Positions 27,624 through 37,556 of a stretch of DNA of 64,000 nucleotides are shown here, piece after piece. Both the position numbers and the translations under genes were made by a program. The DNA comes from Catellatospora sichuanensis (lineage in GTDB: Bacteria; Actinomycetota; Actinomycetes; Mycobacteriales; Micromonosporaceae): positions 226,932 to 290,931 of the forward strand of contig NZ_ML660184.1 in assembly GCF_007483665.1 (NCBI RefSeq). Reading direction: 5' to 3'. The notes below the pieces were generated by a model. It had not been told where the DNA came from and searched no databases. It was given only the letters and a program-made list of their open reading frames with translations. Every line of letters begins with the position of its first letter. The first letter of the stretch is position 1.

Positions 27624-29267
27624 TCAGCGGTACTGCTCGTAGCCCTGCTGGTTCGGGTGGCCGCCGTCCGCCGGGTAGTAGGCGGGCTCGGGCTGGTAGA
27701 CGCCGTCACCGGGCACCTGGCCGCCGTACTGCTGGCCCTGGTACTGCTGGTGGCCGCCGTACTGCTGGCCGTAACCCGGCTGCTGGCCGTAGCCCGGCTG
27801 GCCCTGGCCCTGGTTGCCGTAGCCCTGGTTGCCGTAGCCGGGGTCGTAGCCCTGCTGGCCGCCGCCCTCGTAGCCGTTGCCCGCGTACACCTGCTGGCCG
27901 CCACCGTAGTTCGGGTCGTAGCCGCCCGGCTGGCCGTAGCCCTGGCCGCCGTACTGCTGGCCGTGACCCGGGCCGTAGCCGCCGCCCTGCTCCGCGTAGT
28001 AGCCGGACTGGTAGCCGCCGCCGACCGGCGCCAGCATGGTGGTTTCCGAGTTGTCGGCCGGCTCGAGACCGTCGTCGACGTCGCCGCCCTTGCGGCCCTT
28101 GCGCTTGCGGCCCTTGATCACGCCGACCACGCCGAGCACCACCAGCAGCACCCCGAACACGCCGACCCCGGCCAGCGCCATGTAGAGCTGGCTGATGTCG
28201 CTGAAGAGGCTGAGGTACCAGGCCTTGCCCGCCTTCTCGGGGCCCTTCTCGGGGGCCTGCTCGAAGAACTCCTTCTCGGACGGGGTGTAGCTCAGCATCA
28301 CCGGCTTCTGCGGGTCTGCCGTCTTGGTGCGGGTCTGCTCGGTCTCCGAGACGGTGACGAACTTGCCCCCGGGCCCGTACGTGATGGCCTCGCCGAACGG
28401 CTCCTCCGGCAGGTGTGTGACCCGCGGCTTGTCCTTGGTCAGCGCGCCGACGATGTCGTTGCCCTTGACGTCCCACTCGAACGCGTCGGCGTACGTGCGC
28501 AGCACGACCTTGGTGCCGTCGGCGTTCTTGGCCGCGCCGGTCACCTGCCGGCGGCCCAGGCCGCCCATCGGGTTGGCGGTCTGCGTGCGCGGCAGGGTGA
28601 GCGAGCCCAGTTCCTTCATCGGCGTCGGCTCACCGCCCGCGACCAGCGGCCCGGTCGGCGCGAAGAGGTACGTCTTCCCCTCGGCGGCAGTGAAGTCCCA
28701 GTCCTTGGTGACGAGGATCGGCTTGCCCTCGGAGTCGATGATCAGCGCCTCGGAGTCGAACTTCTTCGCCGGGTAGGACAGCCGGAAGGGGCCGGTCATC
28801 CTGCCTGCGGCGAACTTCCACAGCGCGACCCGGTCGCGGGTGTGGGAGACGGTGAAGTTCTCGTTGTTGATCTTCGAGTCACCGGTGTCGGCGATCCAGA
28901 TCGCCCCGTCCGGGGCGACCGCGATGTCCTCCGGATCGACCGGGGTGTTGTTGTACTTGTACGTGTTCGTCACCTTGCAGGCCGCGTTGAGCTTGAACAG
29001 CTTCATCTTCGCGGTGGGCTCGGCACTGTCGTTGATCACGTAGTACGCGTTTCCCGTGTGGACCAGCCCGGACAGCTCGTTCATGCCCGGGTCCTTGGCG
29101 GGGGACACGATGGTGCAGGCCGGCGTGCCCGGCACGACCTTCTCTCCCGCCGCACCGCTCGGAGCCGGGCTGGGCGCGGCCCCCGCGGGGGCGCTGAGCA
29201 GCCCGACTCCGAGCGCAGCCGCGAAAGTGGCCGCACCTGCCTTCACCAGGATTCCCGTTAACCGCAT
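27624..29267 (-). CDS. secreted beta-propeller-like membrane protein with Gln/Gly/Tyr-rich cytoplasmic tail
   Basis: 547 residues. A signal peptide (1-30, ending SAPAGAA) precedes an exported domain of about 300 residues with propeller-like blades (DIAVAPDGAIWIADTGD; EALIIDSEGKPILVTKDWDF; AFEWDVKGNDIVG). One transmembrane helix follows at about 363-388 (MALAGVGVFGVLLVVLGVVGVI), then a basic stop (KGRKRKGRKGG). The last 140 residues are low-complexity GYGQ/GGYG repeats, similar in composition to prion-like domains. The exported part may sense a ligand or envelope component; function unknown. The gene is 51 bp behind hflX in the same direction. Confidence 0.7.
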   Translation of the reverse strand: MRLTGILVKAGAATFAAALGVGLLSAPAGAAPSPAPSGAAGEKVVPGTPACTIVSPAKDPGMNELSGLVHTGNAYYVINDSAEPTAKMKLFKLNAACKVTNTYKYNNTPVDPEDIAVAPDGAIWIADTGDSKINNENFTVSHTRDRVALWKFAAGRMTGPFRLSYPAKKFDSEALIIDSEGKPILVTKDWDFTAAEGKTYLFAPTGPLVAGGEPTPMKELGSLTLPRTQTANPMGGLGRRQVTGAAKNADGTKVVLRTYADAFEWDVKGNDIVGALTKDKPRVTHLPEEPFGEAITYGPGGKFVTVSETEQTRTKTADPQKPVMLSYTPSEKEFFEQAPEKGPEKAGKAWYLSLFSDISQLYMALAGVGVFGVLLVVLGVVGVIKGRKRKGRKGGDVDDGLEPADNSETTMLAPVGGGYQSGYYAEQGGGYGPGHGQQYGGQGYGQPGGYDPNYGGGQQVYAGNGYEGGGQQGYDPGYGNQGYGNQGQGQPGYGQQPGYGQQYGGHQQYQGQQYGGQVPGDGVYQPEPAYYPADGGHPNQQGYEQYR

Positions 29268-29318
29268 CCGGACAGTTTGCCACGACTGGGCACTGTCCCG
29301 TGTAACGCGATTAATACG

Positions 29319-30755
29319 TCACGATGCGTCGGTAACCCAGTCACTTTCTGTAATCACATAAACGCCCAGCTCAGCAGCCAGCTCGCGGTCCACGCGGACC
29401 TTCAACTGGGTCCCGGCGGCGGTGTGTCCCGACGCCAGCACCTCACCCCTGCGGTGGACCTTCGCCACCAGATCGCCCCGGTCGTACGGGACGCAGGCGA
29501 CGACCTCCACCGCCGGGACCGGCAGCTTCGACTCGATGATCTCGCGCAGCTCCTCGATGCCCTGCCCGGTCCGGGCCGACACGAACACCGCGTCCGGCCA
29601 CTCCCGCTTGAGCCGCAGCAGCATCTCCTGCGGGGCGGCATCGGCCTTGTTGACCACCAGCAGCTCGGGCAGCCGGTCCGCGCCGACCTCGGCCAGCACC
29701 TCGCGCACGGCCCGCACCTGCTCCTCGGGGTCCGGGTGGGCCCCGTCGACCACGTGCACCACCAGGTCCGCGTAGGCGACCTCCTCCAGCGTGGAGCGGA
29801 ACGCCTCGACCAGCTGGTGCGGCAGGTGCCGCACGAAACCGACCGTGTCCGACAGGGTGTACACCCGGCCGTCGCGCGCCTCGGTGCGCCGGGTCGCCGT
29901 GTCCAGGGTCGCGAACAGCGCGTCCTCGACCAGCAACCCGGCTCCGGTGAGCCGGTTGAGCAGGCTGGACTTGCCCGCGTTGGTGTACCCGGCGATGGCC
30001 ACCGACGGCACCGTGTTGCGGCGCCGGCCGGCCCGCTTGGTGTCGCGGATGACCCCCATCGCGGTGATCTCCCGCTTGAGCTTGGCGATCCGGGTGCGGA
30101 TACGCCTGCGGTCGGTCTCCAGCTTCGTCTCACCGGGACCGCGCAGACCCACGCCGCCGCCCGCGCCGCCGCCGCGACCGGAACCACCGGTCTGCCGCGA
30201 CAGGGCCTCGCCCCAGCCTCGCAGGCGCGGCACCAGGTACTGCAGCTGCGCCAGCTCGACCTGGGCCTTGCCCTCCTTGCTCTTGGCGTGCTGGGCGAAG
30301 ATGTCCAGGATCAGCGCGGTCCGGTCGACCACCTTGACCTTGATCTTCTGCTCCAGGTTGCGCAGCTGGCTCGGGGACAGCTCGCCGTCGCAGATCACGG
30401 TGTCCGCGCCGGTCGACTCCACCGCCGCCTTCAGCTCGTCCACCTTGCCGCGGCCGATGAATGTCGCGGCGTCAGGCTGGCTGCGCCGCTGGATCAGGCC
30501 TTCGAGCACCTGCGAGCCGGCGGTCTCCGCGAGCGCGGCGAGCTCCGCGAGGGAGTTCTCCGCGTCCACGACGGTGCCGGAGGTCCAGACGCCCACCAGC
30601 ACCACCCGTTCCAGCCGCAGCTGCCGGTATTCGACCTCGGTGACATCGGCGAGCTCGGTGGAGAGCCCGGCCACCCGGCGCAGCGAATGCCGCTCCGAGA
30701 GTTCAAGGTCACCGGTGGTCTCTTCGGCCACCAGGATGTCGGGGAAAGTAGGCAA
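29319..30755 (-). CDS. hflX: GTPase HflX (ribosome-splitting/recycling)
   Basis: 478 residues. The N-terminal HflX domain includes GRGKVDELK and ALILDIFAQHAKSKEGKAQVELAQLQYL. The linker is Gly-rich (GGSGRGGGAGGGVGLRGPGETKLE). The GTPase domain has G1 GYTNAGKSSLLN, G3 DTVGFVRHLPH and G4 NKAD. HflX splits stalled 70S ribosomes under heat or antibiotic stress. The start is TTG 30755, with GGAG six to seven bases upstream in GAAGGAGCAGATTTG. The gene is divergent from the malic enzyme gene. Confidence 0.94.
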   Translation of the reverse strand: MPTFPDILVAEETTGDLELSERHSLRRVAGLSTELADVTEVEYRQLRLERVVLVGVWTSGTVVDAENSLAELAALAETAGSQVLEGLIQRRSQPDAATFIGRGKVDELKAAVESTGADTVICDGELSPSQLRNLEQKIKVKVVDRTALILDIFAQHAKSKEGKAQVELAQLQYLVPRLRGWGEALSRQTGGSGRGGGAGGGVGLRGPGETKLETDRRRIRTRIAKLKREITAMGVIRDTKRAGRRRNTVPSVAIAGYTNAGKSSLLNRLTGAGLLVEDALFATLDTATRRTEARDGRVYTLSDTVGFVRHLPHQLVEAFRSTLEEVAYADLVVHVVDGAHPDPEEQVRAVREVLAEVGADRLPELLVVNKADAAPQEMLLRLKREWPDAVFVSARTGQGIEELREIIESKLPVPAVEVVACVPYDRGDLVAKVHRRGEVLASGHTAAGTQLKVRVDRELAAELGVYVITESDWVTDAS

Positions 30756-30941
30756 ATCTGCTCCTTCGTCTCTCGATCTGTCGGCTTCAAGGTTGGCACG
30801 GAACTACCCGAAGCGCACCTGTGTTACCCGCTCGACGCGGTGAACGTCGTCAGGGGTTACCGCAGGGTTCAGCAGGCGGTGCAGGAGCCGTGCCCACGAA
30901 GTGGGAAAATAAAACAGACTGACTCCACGAAAGGCGACATC

Positions 30942-32384
30942 GTGCCCACTACCCGCCTGCCCAGCGCCGGATACTCCATCACCGTACGCGTGGCGGTGAT
31001 CGCCGACTCCTCGGCGATCGGCCGGCTCACCATGGCGGTAGGCGAGGCGGGCGCCATCGTCACCGCGGTCGACGTGGTCGACTCGGACCACGTCCGCGTG
31101 GTCGCCGACGTCACCTGCGACACCGCCGACAGCGCCCACGCCGACCAGGTCGTCAAGACCCTGGAGGCGATGGAGGGCGTGGAGGTCCGCAAGGTCTCCG
31201 ACCGCACCTTCCTGCTCCACCTCGGGGGCAAGATCGAGGTCACCTCCAAGGTCAACCTGAAGACGCGTGACGAGCTGTCCCGGGCGTACACCCCGGGTGT
31301 CGCCCGGGTCTGCCAGGCCATTGCCGACAACCCCGAGGACGCCCGCCGGCTGACCATCAAGCGCAACACCGTCGCGGTCGTCACCGACGGCTCGGCCGTG
31401 CTCGGCCTGGGCAACCTCGGCCCGGCCGCCGCGCTGCCGGTGATGGAGGGCAAGGCCGCCCTGTTCAAGCGCTTCGGCGGGGTCGACGCCTGGCCGGTCT
31501 GCCTGGACACCCAGGACACCGAGGAGATCATCAAGATCGTCAAGGCGATCGCCCCGGTGTACGGCGGCATCAACCTGGAGGACATCGCCGCGCCGCGCTG
31601 CTTCGAGATCGAGGCCCGGCTGCGCGAGATGCTCGACATCCCGGTCTTCCACGACGACCAGCACGGCACCGCGATCTGCGTGCTGGCCGCGCTGACCAAC
31701 GCGCTGCGCGTCGTCGGCAAGAAGCTCGCCGACGTCAAGGTCGTCGTCTCCGGCGCGGGCGCGGCGGGCACCGCGATCATGAAGCTGCTGCTGCGCCAGG
31801 GCGTCGGCGACGTCATCGCGTACGACCGCCGCGGCGCGCTGCACCGCGACATGGCCAACCTCGGCCCCAACTGGCAGTGGCTGGTCGAGCACACCAACAA
31901 GGACGGCTACTCCGGCGACCTGCCCGGCGCGATCGTGGGCGCCGACGTGTTCATCGGCGTCAGCGCGCCCAACCTGCTGACCGGCGACGACATCGCCCGG
32001 ATGGCCCCGAACGCGATCGTGTTCGCGCTGGCCAACCCCGACCCGGAGGTCGACCCTCGGGAGGCCCGCAAGCACGCCGCGGTGGTCGCCACCGGGCGCT
32101 CCGACCAGCCCAACCAGATCAACAACGTGCTGGCCTTCCCCGGCGTGTTCCGCGGCATGCTCGATGCGCAGGCCAGGGAGTTCACCGAGGAGATGGCACT
32201 GGCCGCCGCTGTGGCCATCGCGGACGTGGTCGGCGAGGAGAAGCTCAACCCCAGCGTCATCGTGCCGAGCGTGTTCGACCCCCGCGTCGCCCCCGCGGTC
32301 GCGGCCGCCGTCCGCGCGGTGGCCCAGCAGTCCACCACCGCCTCCCTCCTGGACTCCGACCCGTCCCCGACCCCGGAGGCGTAG
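30942..32384 (+). CDS. NAD(P)-dependent malic enzyme with N-terminal ACT domain
   Basis: 480 residues. The ACT-like regulatory domain (about 10-85; [26 protein letters not shown]) precedes the malic N-terminal domain ([15 protein letters not shown] with the catalytic Tyr, near 110; the Lys in [16 protein letters not shown]; metal ligands in FHDDQHGT) and the NAD-binding domain ([16 protein letters not shown], near 270). It converts malate to pyruvate and CO2. The ACT domain suggests feedback control by a small metabolite, perhaps an amino acid. The GTG start at 30942 follows GAAAGGCGACATC. The gene is an insertion into the otherwise conserved hflX-dapF-miaA order. Confidence 0.9.
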   Translation: MPTTRLPSAGYSITVRVAVIADSSAIGRLTMAVGEAGAIVTAVDVVDSDHVRVVADVTCDTADSAHADQVVKTLEAMEGVEVRKVSDRTFLLHLGGKIEVTSKVNLKTRDELSRAYTPGVARVCQAIADNPEDARRLTIKRNTVAVVTDGSAVLGLGNLGPAAALPVMEGKAALFKRFGGVDAWPVCLDTQDTEEIIKIVKAIAPVYGGINLEDIAAPRCFEIEARLREMLDIPVFHDDQHGTAICVLAALTNALRVVGKKLADVKVVVSGAGAAGTAIMKLLLRQGVGDVIAYDRRGALHRDMANLGPNWQWLVEHTNKDGYSGDLPGAIVGADVFIGVSAPNLLTGDDIARMAPNAIVFALANPDPEVDPREARKHAAVVATGRSDQPNQINNVLAFPGVFRGMLDAQAREFTEEMALAAAVAIADVVGEEKLNPSVIVPSVFDPRVAPAVAAAVRAVAQQSTTASLLDSDPSPTPEA

Positions 32385-32386
32385 CC

Positions 32387-32465
32387 AAGATCATCCGACT
32401 TGCCTGGCAGGTGGGCGTATCTTGACCCGCCTTTCGCCCACTTGCCGGGCAAATCCAGCGATCTT
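32387..32465. repeat. palindromic repeat family B, copy 2
   Basis: It starts AAGATCATCCGACTTGCC and ends ..TTGCCGGGCAAATCCAGCGATCTT, with GCGTATCTTGA in the middle as in the copy at 2652-2729. It starts 3 bp after the malic enzyme stop and lies before the convergent dapF end, so it may also act as a terminator. Confidence 0.75.
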
Positions 32466-32479
32466 GCGCGCGCCGGAAG

Positions 32480-33280
32480 TCAGGGGCGGCGGACGAGGGA
32501 CGTGGGGTCGAGTTCGCCGGTGAAGGTGAGGACGGCGGGGCCCGCCAGCCAGGAGGTGCGCTCGTCGCGGGTGACCTCGAGGCGGCCCCCGGGCACGTCG
32601 ACGGTGACCGTGCCGGTGTCGCGGCCGCTGGTGTGCAGGGCGGCGACGCCGACGGCGGTCGCGCCGGTGCCGCAGGACATGGTCTCGCCGGAACCGCGCT
32701 CGTACACCCGCATGCGCCGGTGGTCCTCGGCGAGCTTGACCGAGAACTCGACGTTGACCCCGGCCGGGAACAGCTCAGGGTCGGTCTGCGGGGCACGGGA
32801 CAGGTCGACGGCTTCGGCCACCTCGGCGGGCACGTCGCAGACCAGGTGCGGGTTGCCCATGGAGATCGCCAGGCCCGGGTAGCTCACCCCGTCGATCACC
32901 GCGGTGGACGTGCCGAGCAGCGCGGGCGGGGCCATGTCGACCCGGACCAGGTCTCCTTCGACGTACGCGGTGCGCAGCCCGCCCCGGGTGGACAGCGGGA
33001 TCTCGTCACCGGCCAGGCCGGTGGTGTACAGGTAGCGCGCGAAGACACGCACGCCGTTGCCGCACATCTCCGACAGCGAGCCGTCGGAGTTCCAGTAGTC
33101 CATGAAAAAGCGGGCGCCGGGATCGCTCGACGGCTGCACCCGCAGCACGCCGTCGCCGCCGATGCCGAACCGCCGGTCGCACAGGGCCGCGACGAGGGCG
33201 GGCGTCAATTCGACGGTGCCCTCGAGATCCTCGATGATCACGAAGTCGTTGCCGGTGCCGTGCCCCTTGGTGAACTTCAC
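32480..33280 (-). CDS. dapF: diaminopimelate epimerase
   Basis: 266 residues. It interconverts LL- and meso-diaminopimelate for lysine and peptidoglycan synthesis. The start KFTKGHGTGNDFVII is diagnostic. The two catalytic cysteines are in EMCGNGVRVFARY (near residue 80) and ETMSCGTGATAV (near 220), and GRGSGE-type substrate contacts precede the second. The GTG start at 33280 overlaps the miaA stop by 4 bp (GTGA), so the two are coupled. Confidence 0.95.
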   Translation of the reverse strand: MKFTKGHGTGNDFVIIEDLEGTVELTPALVAALCDRRFGIGGDGVLRVQPSSDPGARFFMDYWNSDGSLSEMCGNGVRVFARYLYTTGLAGDEIPLSTRGGLRTAYVEGDLVRVDMAPPALLGTSTAVIDGVSYPGLAISMGNPHLVCDVPAEVAEAVDLSRAPQTDPELFPAGVNVEFSVKLAEDHRRMRVYERGSGETMSCGTGATAVGVAALHTSGRDTGTVTVDVPGGRLEVTRDERTSWLAGPAVLTFTGELDPTSLVRRP

Positions 33281-34206
33281 GGCGTCTCCCTCACCATCCG
33301 CAGCGCCTGCGCCACCAGGTCGGGGGCTGCGCCGTCGAGCCAGCGTACCGAGGGGTCTCGGCGCAGCCACGAGCGCTGGCGCCGGACGAACCGGCGCGTG
33401 CCGGTGACGGTGTCGTCGTGGGCCTGCTGCTCGGTGCACCTACCGTCAAGGTACGCCAGGACCTGCTGGTAGCCGAGCGCCCGCGACGCGGTCAGGCTGC
33501 CCGCCAGCCCTTCCGGCAGCAGCCCGCGCACCTCGTCGACCAGCCCGTCGGCCCACATCTTGTCCACCCGCTGCTCGACCCGCACGTCGAGGTCGGCGCG
33601 ATCCACCGCGAGCTGGAGGACCGGGTACACCGGCACCGGGTCGGGCAGCGAGGCGGTGAACGGCTGCCCGGTGAGCTCGATCACCTCCAGCGCGCGCACG
33701 ATACGCCGGCCGTTGCTCGGCAGGATCTTGTCACCGGCGGCCGGGTCGGCCGCACGCAGCCGCTCGTGCAGCGGGCCGGGGCCCTCCTCGGCCAGCTCGG
33801 CCTCCAGCCGCGCCCGCACGTCGGGGTCGGTGCCCGGGAAGGAGAAGTCCTCCAGCACGGCCCGCTGGTAGAGGCCGGACCCGCCGACCAGCAGCGCCAC
33901 CCGGCCGCGGGCCTGGATGCCGTCGATCGCCGCGCGGGCCAGGCGCTGGTACTCCGCGACACTGGCGGGCTCGGTGACCGGCCAGATGTCGAGCAGGTGG
34001 TGCGGGATCCCCGCGCGCTCGGCGAGGGTCAGTTTGGCGGTGCCGATGTCCATGCCGCGGTAGAACTGCATCGAGTCGCAGTTGACTACTTCACCGCCTA
34101 GGGTGTGGGCTAGCGCGAGGGACAGCGCCGACTTTCCCGCGGCGGTGGGACCGACCACCGCGATCACCGTTGCGTCCGTTTTCGCACCTGTCTCGTTCAC
34201 CCGCAC
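33277..34206 (-). CDS. miaA: tRNA dimethylallyltransferase
   Basis: About 309 residues. It adds a dimethylallyl group to N6 of A37 in tRNAs that read UNN codons; MiaB, also in this window (45320-46849), then thiomethylates it. P-loop VVGPTAAGKSALS (near residue 15), DSMQFYRGMDIGTAK, and the tRNA-binding ALGYQQVLAYLDG and TRRFVRRQRSWLRRD blocks are present. GTG 34206 or GTG 34200 is the likely start; residues further upstream look non-coding. Confidence 0.94.
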   Translation of the reverse strand: MRVNETGAKTDATVIAVVGPTAAGKSALSLALAHTLGGEVVNCDSMQFYRGMDIGTAKLTLAERAGIPHHLLDIWPVTEPASVAEYQRLARAAIDGIQARGRVALLVGGSGLYQRAVLEDFSFPGTDPDVRARLEAELAEEGPGPLHERLRAADPAAGDKILPSNGRRIVRALEVIELTGQPFTASLPDPVPVYPVLQLAVDRADLDVRVEQRVDKMWADGLVDEVRGLLPEGLAGSLTASRALGYQQVLAYLDGRCTEQQAHDDTVTGTRRFVRRQRSWLRRDPSVRWLDGAAPDLVAQALRMVRETP

Positions 34207-34440
34207 GGGACAACCGTAATCGGATCGTGCTCTGCACAGCGGGGCGGAGCAGGTGCGGTGTCGGCGCGGACCCCGTAAGGTCACCTTGTCCTGGGCGCGC
34301 GCCGCGCGTCCAGCCGGACCTGTGACAATGCTGAAGGAGAGACGAACTACTCTCCCCGGTACAACGGGTCAACTGCGCTGTGGCGGCGACCTCGCACGTG
34401 ATGGCGAGGTTCGGTCGGGAAGAACGAGGATGGGCACATC

Positions 34441-35649
34441 ATGAGCGACTGGGCATCGTATGGCCGGGTGGACGCGGACGGCACGGTCTGGGTGAAGTCG
34501 GCCGCGGGCGAGCGCGCCGTCGGATCATGGCAGGCCGGCACCCCGGAAGAGGGGCTGGCGCACTTCGTCCGCCGGTACGAGGATCTCGTCACCGAGGTCG
34601 ACCTGATCGAGACCCGCCTCAAGTCCGGGGCCGCGGACGCCTCGCAGACCCTGACCACCGTCAAGCGGCTGCGCGCCGGCCTGGACGAGGCACACGTCGT
34701 CGGCGACATCGACGGCCTGGCCGCCCGGCTGGACCGCCTGACCACCCTGGCCGAGGAGAAGGCGGGCGAGGCCAAGGCCGCCCGCGACGCCGCCCGGGTC
34801 GAGGCCGTGGCCCGCAAGACCGCCCTGGTCGACGAGGCGGAGAAGCTCGCCGCCGAGTCCACCAGCTGGAAGGCGACCGGCGACCGGTTCAAGGAGATCC
34901 TCGACGAGTGGAAGACCATTCGCGGGGTCGACAAGAAGACCGACGGTGACCTGTGGAAGCGGTTCTCGGTCGCCCGGGACAGCTTCACCCGCCGTCGCGG
35001 CGGGCACTTCGCGACCCTCGACGCCGCCCGCAAGCAGGCCCAGACCGCCAAGGACGACCTCGTCGCCGAGGCCGAGTCGCTGGCCGAGTCGACCGACTGG
35101 GCGGCCACCGCGGCCCGGCTCAAGGAGCTCATGGCCGACTGGAAGGCCGCGCCGCGCGCCTCCAAGGAGGCCGAGCAGAAGCTGTGGGACCGGTTCCGCG
35201 CCGCGCAGGACGCGTTCTTCACGCGCCGCAGCGAGGTCTTCTCGGCCCGCGACAACGAGCAGAAGGCCGCGCTGACCCGGCGTCAGGAGCTGCTGACCCA
35301 GGCCGAGGCCATCGACGTGGACGCCGACCCGAAGGCCGCGCAGAACCTGCTGCGCGACATCCAGGGCCAGTGGCACGACACCGGCCGCGTCCCCCGCGAG
35401 AACGTGGCCGGCCTCGACCGCCGCCTGCGCGCGGTCGAGGACAAGGTGCGCGACGCGATGGACGCCGCCTGGCGGCGTACCGAGCCGTCGGCGAACCCGC
35501 TGCTCAAGCAGATGCGCGAGCAGGTCGCCGAGGCCGAGGCGCGGCTGGAGCGGGCGCAGGCCGCCGGCGACGCCAAGCGCATCAAGGAGGCCGAGCAGGC
35601 CCTGGCCGGCAAGCGGAACTTCCTGGCCCTGGCCGAGAAGTCGAGCTGA
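34441..35649 (+). CDS. DUF349-domain coiled-coil protein
   Basis: 402 residues, almost wholly helical and highly charged. An N-terminal beta segment (YGRVDADGTVWVKSAAGERAVGSW) is followed by DUF349 repeats near 130-180, 205-250 and 285-330, each with a WK or W aromatic pair (SWKATGDRFKEILDEWKTI; DWAATAARLKELMADWKAA; DIQGQWHDTGRVPREN). Its position beside miaA-dapF-miaB is conserved in actinobacteria, but the molecular role is not established. ATG 34441. A hairpin follows at 35667-35696. Confidence 0.85.
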   Translation: MSDWASYGRVDADGTVWVKSAAGERAVGSWQAGTPEEGLAHFVRRYEDLVTEVDLIETRLKSGAADASQTLTTVKRLRAGLDEAHVVGDIDGLAARLDRLTTLAEEKAGEAKAARDAARVEAVARKTALVDEAEKLAAESTSWKATGDRFKEILDEWKTIRGVDKKTDGDLWKRFSVARDSFTRRRGGHFATLDAARKQAQTAKDDLVAEAESLAESTDWAATAARLKELMADWKAAPRASKEAEQKLWDRFRAAQDAFFTRRSEVFSARDNEQKAALTRRQELLTQAEAIDVDADPKAAQNLLRDIQGQWHDTGRVPRENVAGLDRRLRAVEDKVRDAMDAAWRRTEPSANPLLKQMREQVAEAEARLERAQAAGDAKRIKEAEQALAGKRNFLALAEKSS

Positions 35650-35666
35650 CCTACAGCTGAACGACA

Positions 35667-35696
35667 AAGGGGCGGTCGCGCGAGCGGCCGCCCCTT
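35667..35696 (+). terminator. hairpin terminator after the DUF349 gene
   Basis: AAGGGGCGGTCGC pairs with GCGGCCGCCCCTT, with one mismatch, starting 17 bp after the stop. Confidence 0.65.
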
Positions 35697-35792
35697 GCTG
35701 TGTACGCCATCGGCGGTGCACGATGTACCCGGAGCCAGGGCAGGCACGCATTTCCCGATCACGCACGTCCGTTGTGGATGGAGCAATCCGAA

Positions 35793-37490
35793 ATGCGTTG
35801 GAAGACTCGCACGACCGCGGTCACCGCCGCCCTGGCCGCCGTGCTCGCCGCCGCGGCCACCGCCCTCGTGGCGATCACCTTCTCCGCCGAACCCGCCAAT
35901 GCCGACACCGGCACGGGTTACCTGCGCACCAGCGGCCGCAACATCGTCGACAGTACCGGCCGTACGGTGCGCCTGACCGGCATCAACTGGTTCGGCATGG
36001 AGACCGACAACAAGACCTTCCACGGCCTGTGGGCCAACGCGCCCGCCACCTGGAAGGGCCAGCTCGACCGGATGGCCTCGCTGGGCTTCAACACCCTGCG
36101 CGTGCCGTACTCCGGGGACGCGCTCAAAGCCGGGGCGGTCGCCACCGGCATCAACGACTTCACCAACCCCGACCTGGTCGGCAACTCGCCGCTGCAGATC
36201 CTCGACAAGGTCGTCAACTACGCGGGCACCAAGGGCATGCGGGTCATCCTGGACCGGCACCGGCCGACCGCGGCCGGGCAGACCCCGCTCTGGTACACCG
36301 CGTCGGTCTCCGAAGCCAGCATGATCGCCGACTGGCAGATGCTCGCCCAGCGGTACGCCGGCAACTCGACGGTGATCGGGGCCGACCTGTTCAACGAGCC
36401 GCACGCCGAGGGCACCGACCCGAACGCGACCGGCGCCTGCTGGGGCTGCGACGTGCAGGCCCGCGACTGGCGGCTGGCCGCGGAGCGGATCGGCAACGCG
36501 GTCCTGGCGACCAACCCCAACTGGCTGATCTTCGTCGAGGGGGTGAGCTGCCTGTCCGGTGGCGTCGCCAACGAGTGGGACAACATCCCCGACGACCCGA
36601 TGGCCTGCGACTGGTGGGGCGGCAACCTGTCCGCCGCGATCGACAAGCCGGTACGCCTGAACGTCGCCAACCGGCTCGTCTACGCCCCGCACGACTACGG
36701 CATCTCCGTGTTCGACCGGCAGAAGTGGTTCAACGACCCGAACTTCCCGAACAACCTGCCCGCGGTCTGGGACTTCTTCTGGGGCAAGATCGCCAAGCAG
36801 AACGTCGCCCCGATCCTGGTCGGCGAGTTCGGCAGCACGCTGGCCAACCCGCTGGACACGCAGTGGCTGACCAAGCTGATGAGCTACATCGGCGAGAACG
36901 GGCTGTCGTTCACGTACTGGTCGTGGAACCCGAACTCCGGTGACACCGGCGGCATCGCGCTGGACGACTGGTACTCGATCAACCAGACCAAGTACAACAT
37001 CCTCCAGCCGTACCTGAACCCGCCGTCGGGCAACCCGAACCCGACCACACCGGGCCCGTCGCCGTCGATCTCGCCGTCCCGGCCGCCGTCGCCGTCCCCG
37101 TCGGTGTCCCCCTCGCGGCCCCCGTCGCCGTCGGTCTCGCCGTCGGCCTCACCGTCCGCGCCGCCGAGTCCCGGCACCGGGGCCTGCACGAAGGCCGTCG
37201 TGATCACCAACTCCTGGCAGGGCGGCTACCAGGCCGAGGTGCGGGTGACCAACACCGGGAGCAGCGCCGTCAACCCGTGGTCGGTGACCTGGACCGTGCC
37301 GAGCGGAGTCACTCTGACCAACGGCTGGAACGCGACGGTGACCCAGAGCGGCACCACGTTCACCGCCGCCGCGCCGAGCTGGAGCCCGTCGCTGGCCCCG
37401 AGCGCCACGGCGACGATCGGCTTCACCGCGACCGGCCCGTCCTCACCGGCTCCGAGCAACGTCCGCCTCAACGGCGCGGTCTGCGCCTGA
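35793..37490 (+). CDS. secreted GH5 endoglucanase with C-terminal CBM2
   Basis: 565 residues. A Sec signal peptide occupies residues 1-36 (ending EPANA). The GH5 catalytic barrel (about 40-405) closely resembles Acidothermus E1 endoglucanase: RVILDRHRPTAAGQ, ADLFNEPH with the acid/base Glu, and ILVGEFGST with the nucleophile Glu. A Pro/Ser linker (about 410-460) and a CBM2 cellulose-binding module with conserved Trp residues and terminal Cys pair (ACTK... to GAVCA) complete it. It cleaves beta-1,4-glucan outside the cell. ATG 35793 gives a clean signal peptide; ATG 35778 is possible. It is placed among housekeeping genes, an accessory insertion. Confidence 0.93.
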   Translation: MRWKTRTTAVTAALAAVLAAAATALVAITFSAEPANADTGTGYLRTSGRNIVDSTGRTVRLTGINWFGMETDNKTFHGLWANAPATWKGQLDRMASLGFNTLRVPYSGDALKAGAVATGINDFTNPDLVGNSPLQILDKVVNYAGTKGMRVILDRHRPTAAGQTPLWYTASVSEASMIADWQMLAQRYAGNSTVIGADLFNEPHAEGTDPNATGACWGCDVQARDWRLAAERIGNAVLATNPNWLIFVEGVSCLSGGVANEWDNIPDDPMACDWWGGNLSAAIDKPVRLNVANRLVYAPHDYGISVFDRQKWFNDPNFPNNLPAVWDFFWGKIAKQNVAPILVGEFGSTLANPLDTQWLTKLMSYIGENGLSFTYWSWNPNSGDTGGIALDDWYSINQTKYNILQPYLNPPSGNPNPTTPGPSPSISPSRPPSPSPSVSPSRPPSPSVSPSASPSAPPSPGTGACTKAVVITNSWQGGYQAEVRVTNTGSSAVNPWSVTWTVPSGVTLTNGWNATVTQSGTTFTAAAPSWSPSLAPSATATIGFTATGPSSPAPSNVRLNGAVCA

Positions 37491-37556
37491 CCGACACCCC
37501 ACCACCGACCCGGCGCGTCCATCTGTTTAGGACAATGGGCCCGCCGGGCACATGGC

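Noticed and set aside
35650-35792. CebR-type operator before the cellulase gene
   Set aside because: No TGGGAGCGCTCCCA-like palindrome is present in the upstream gap.
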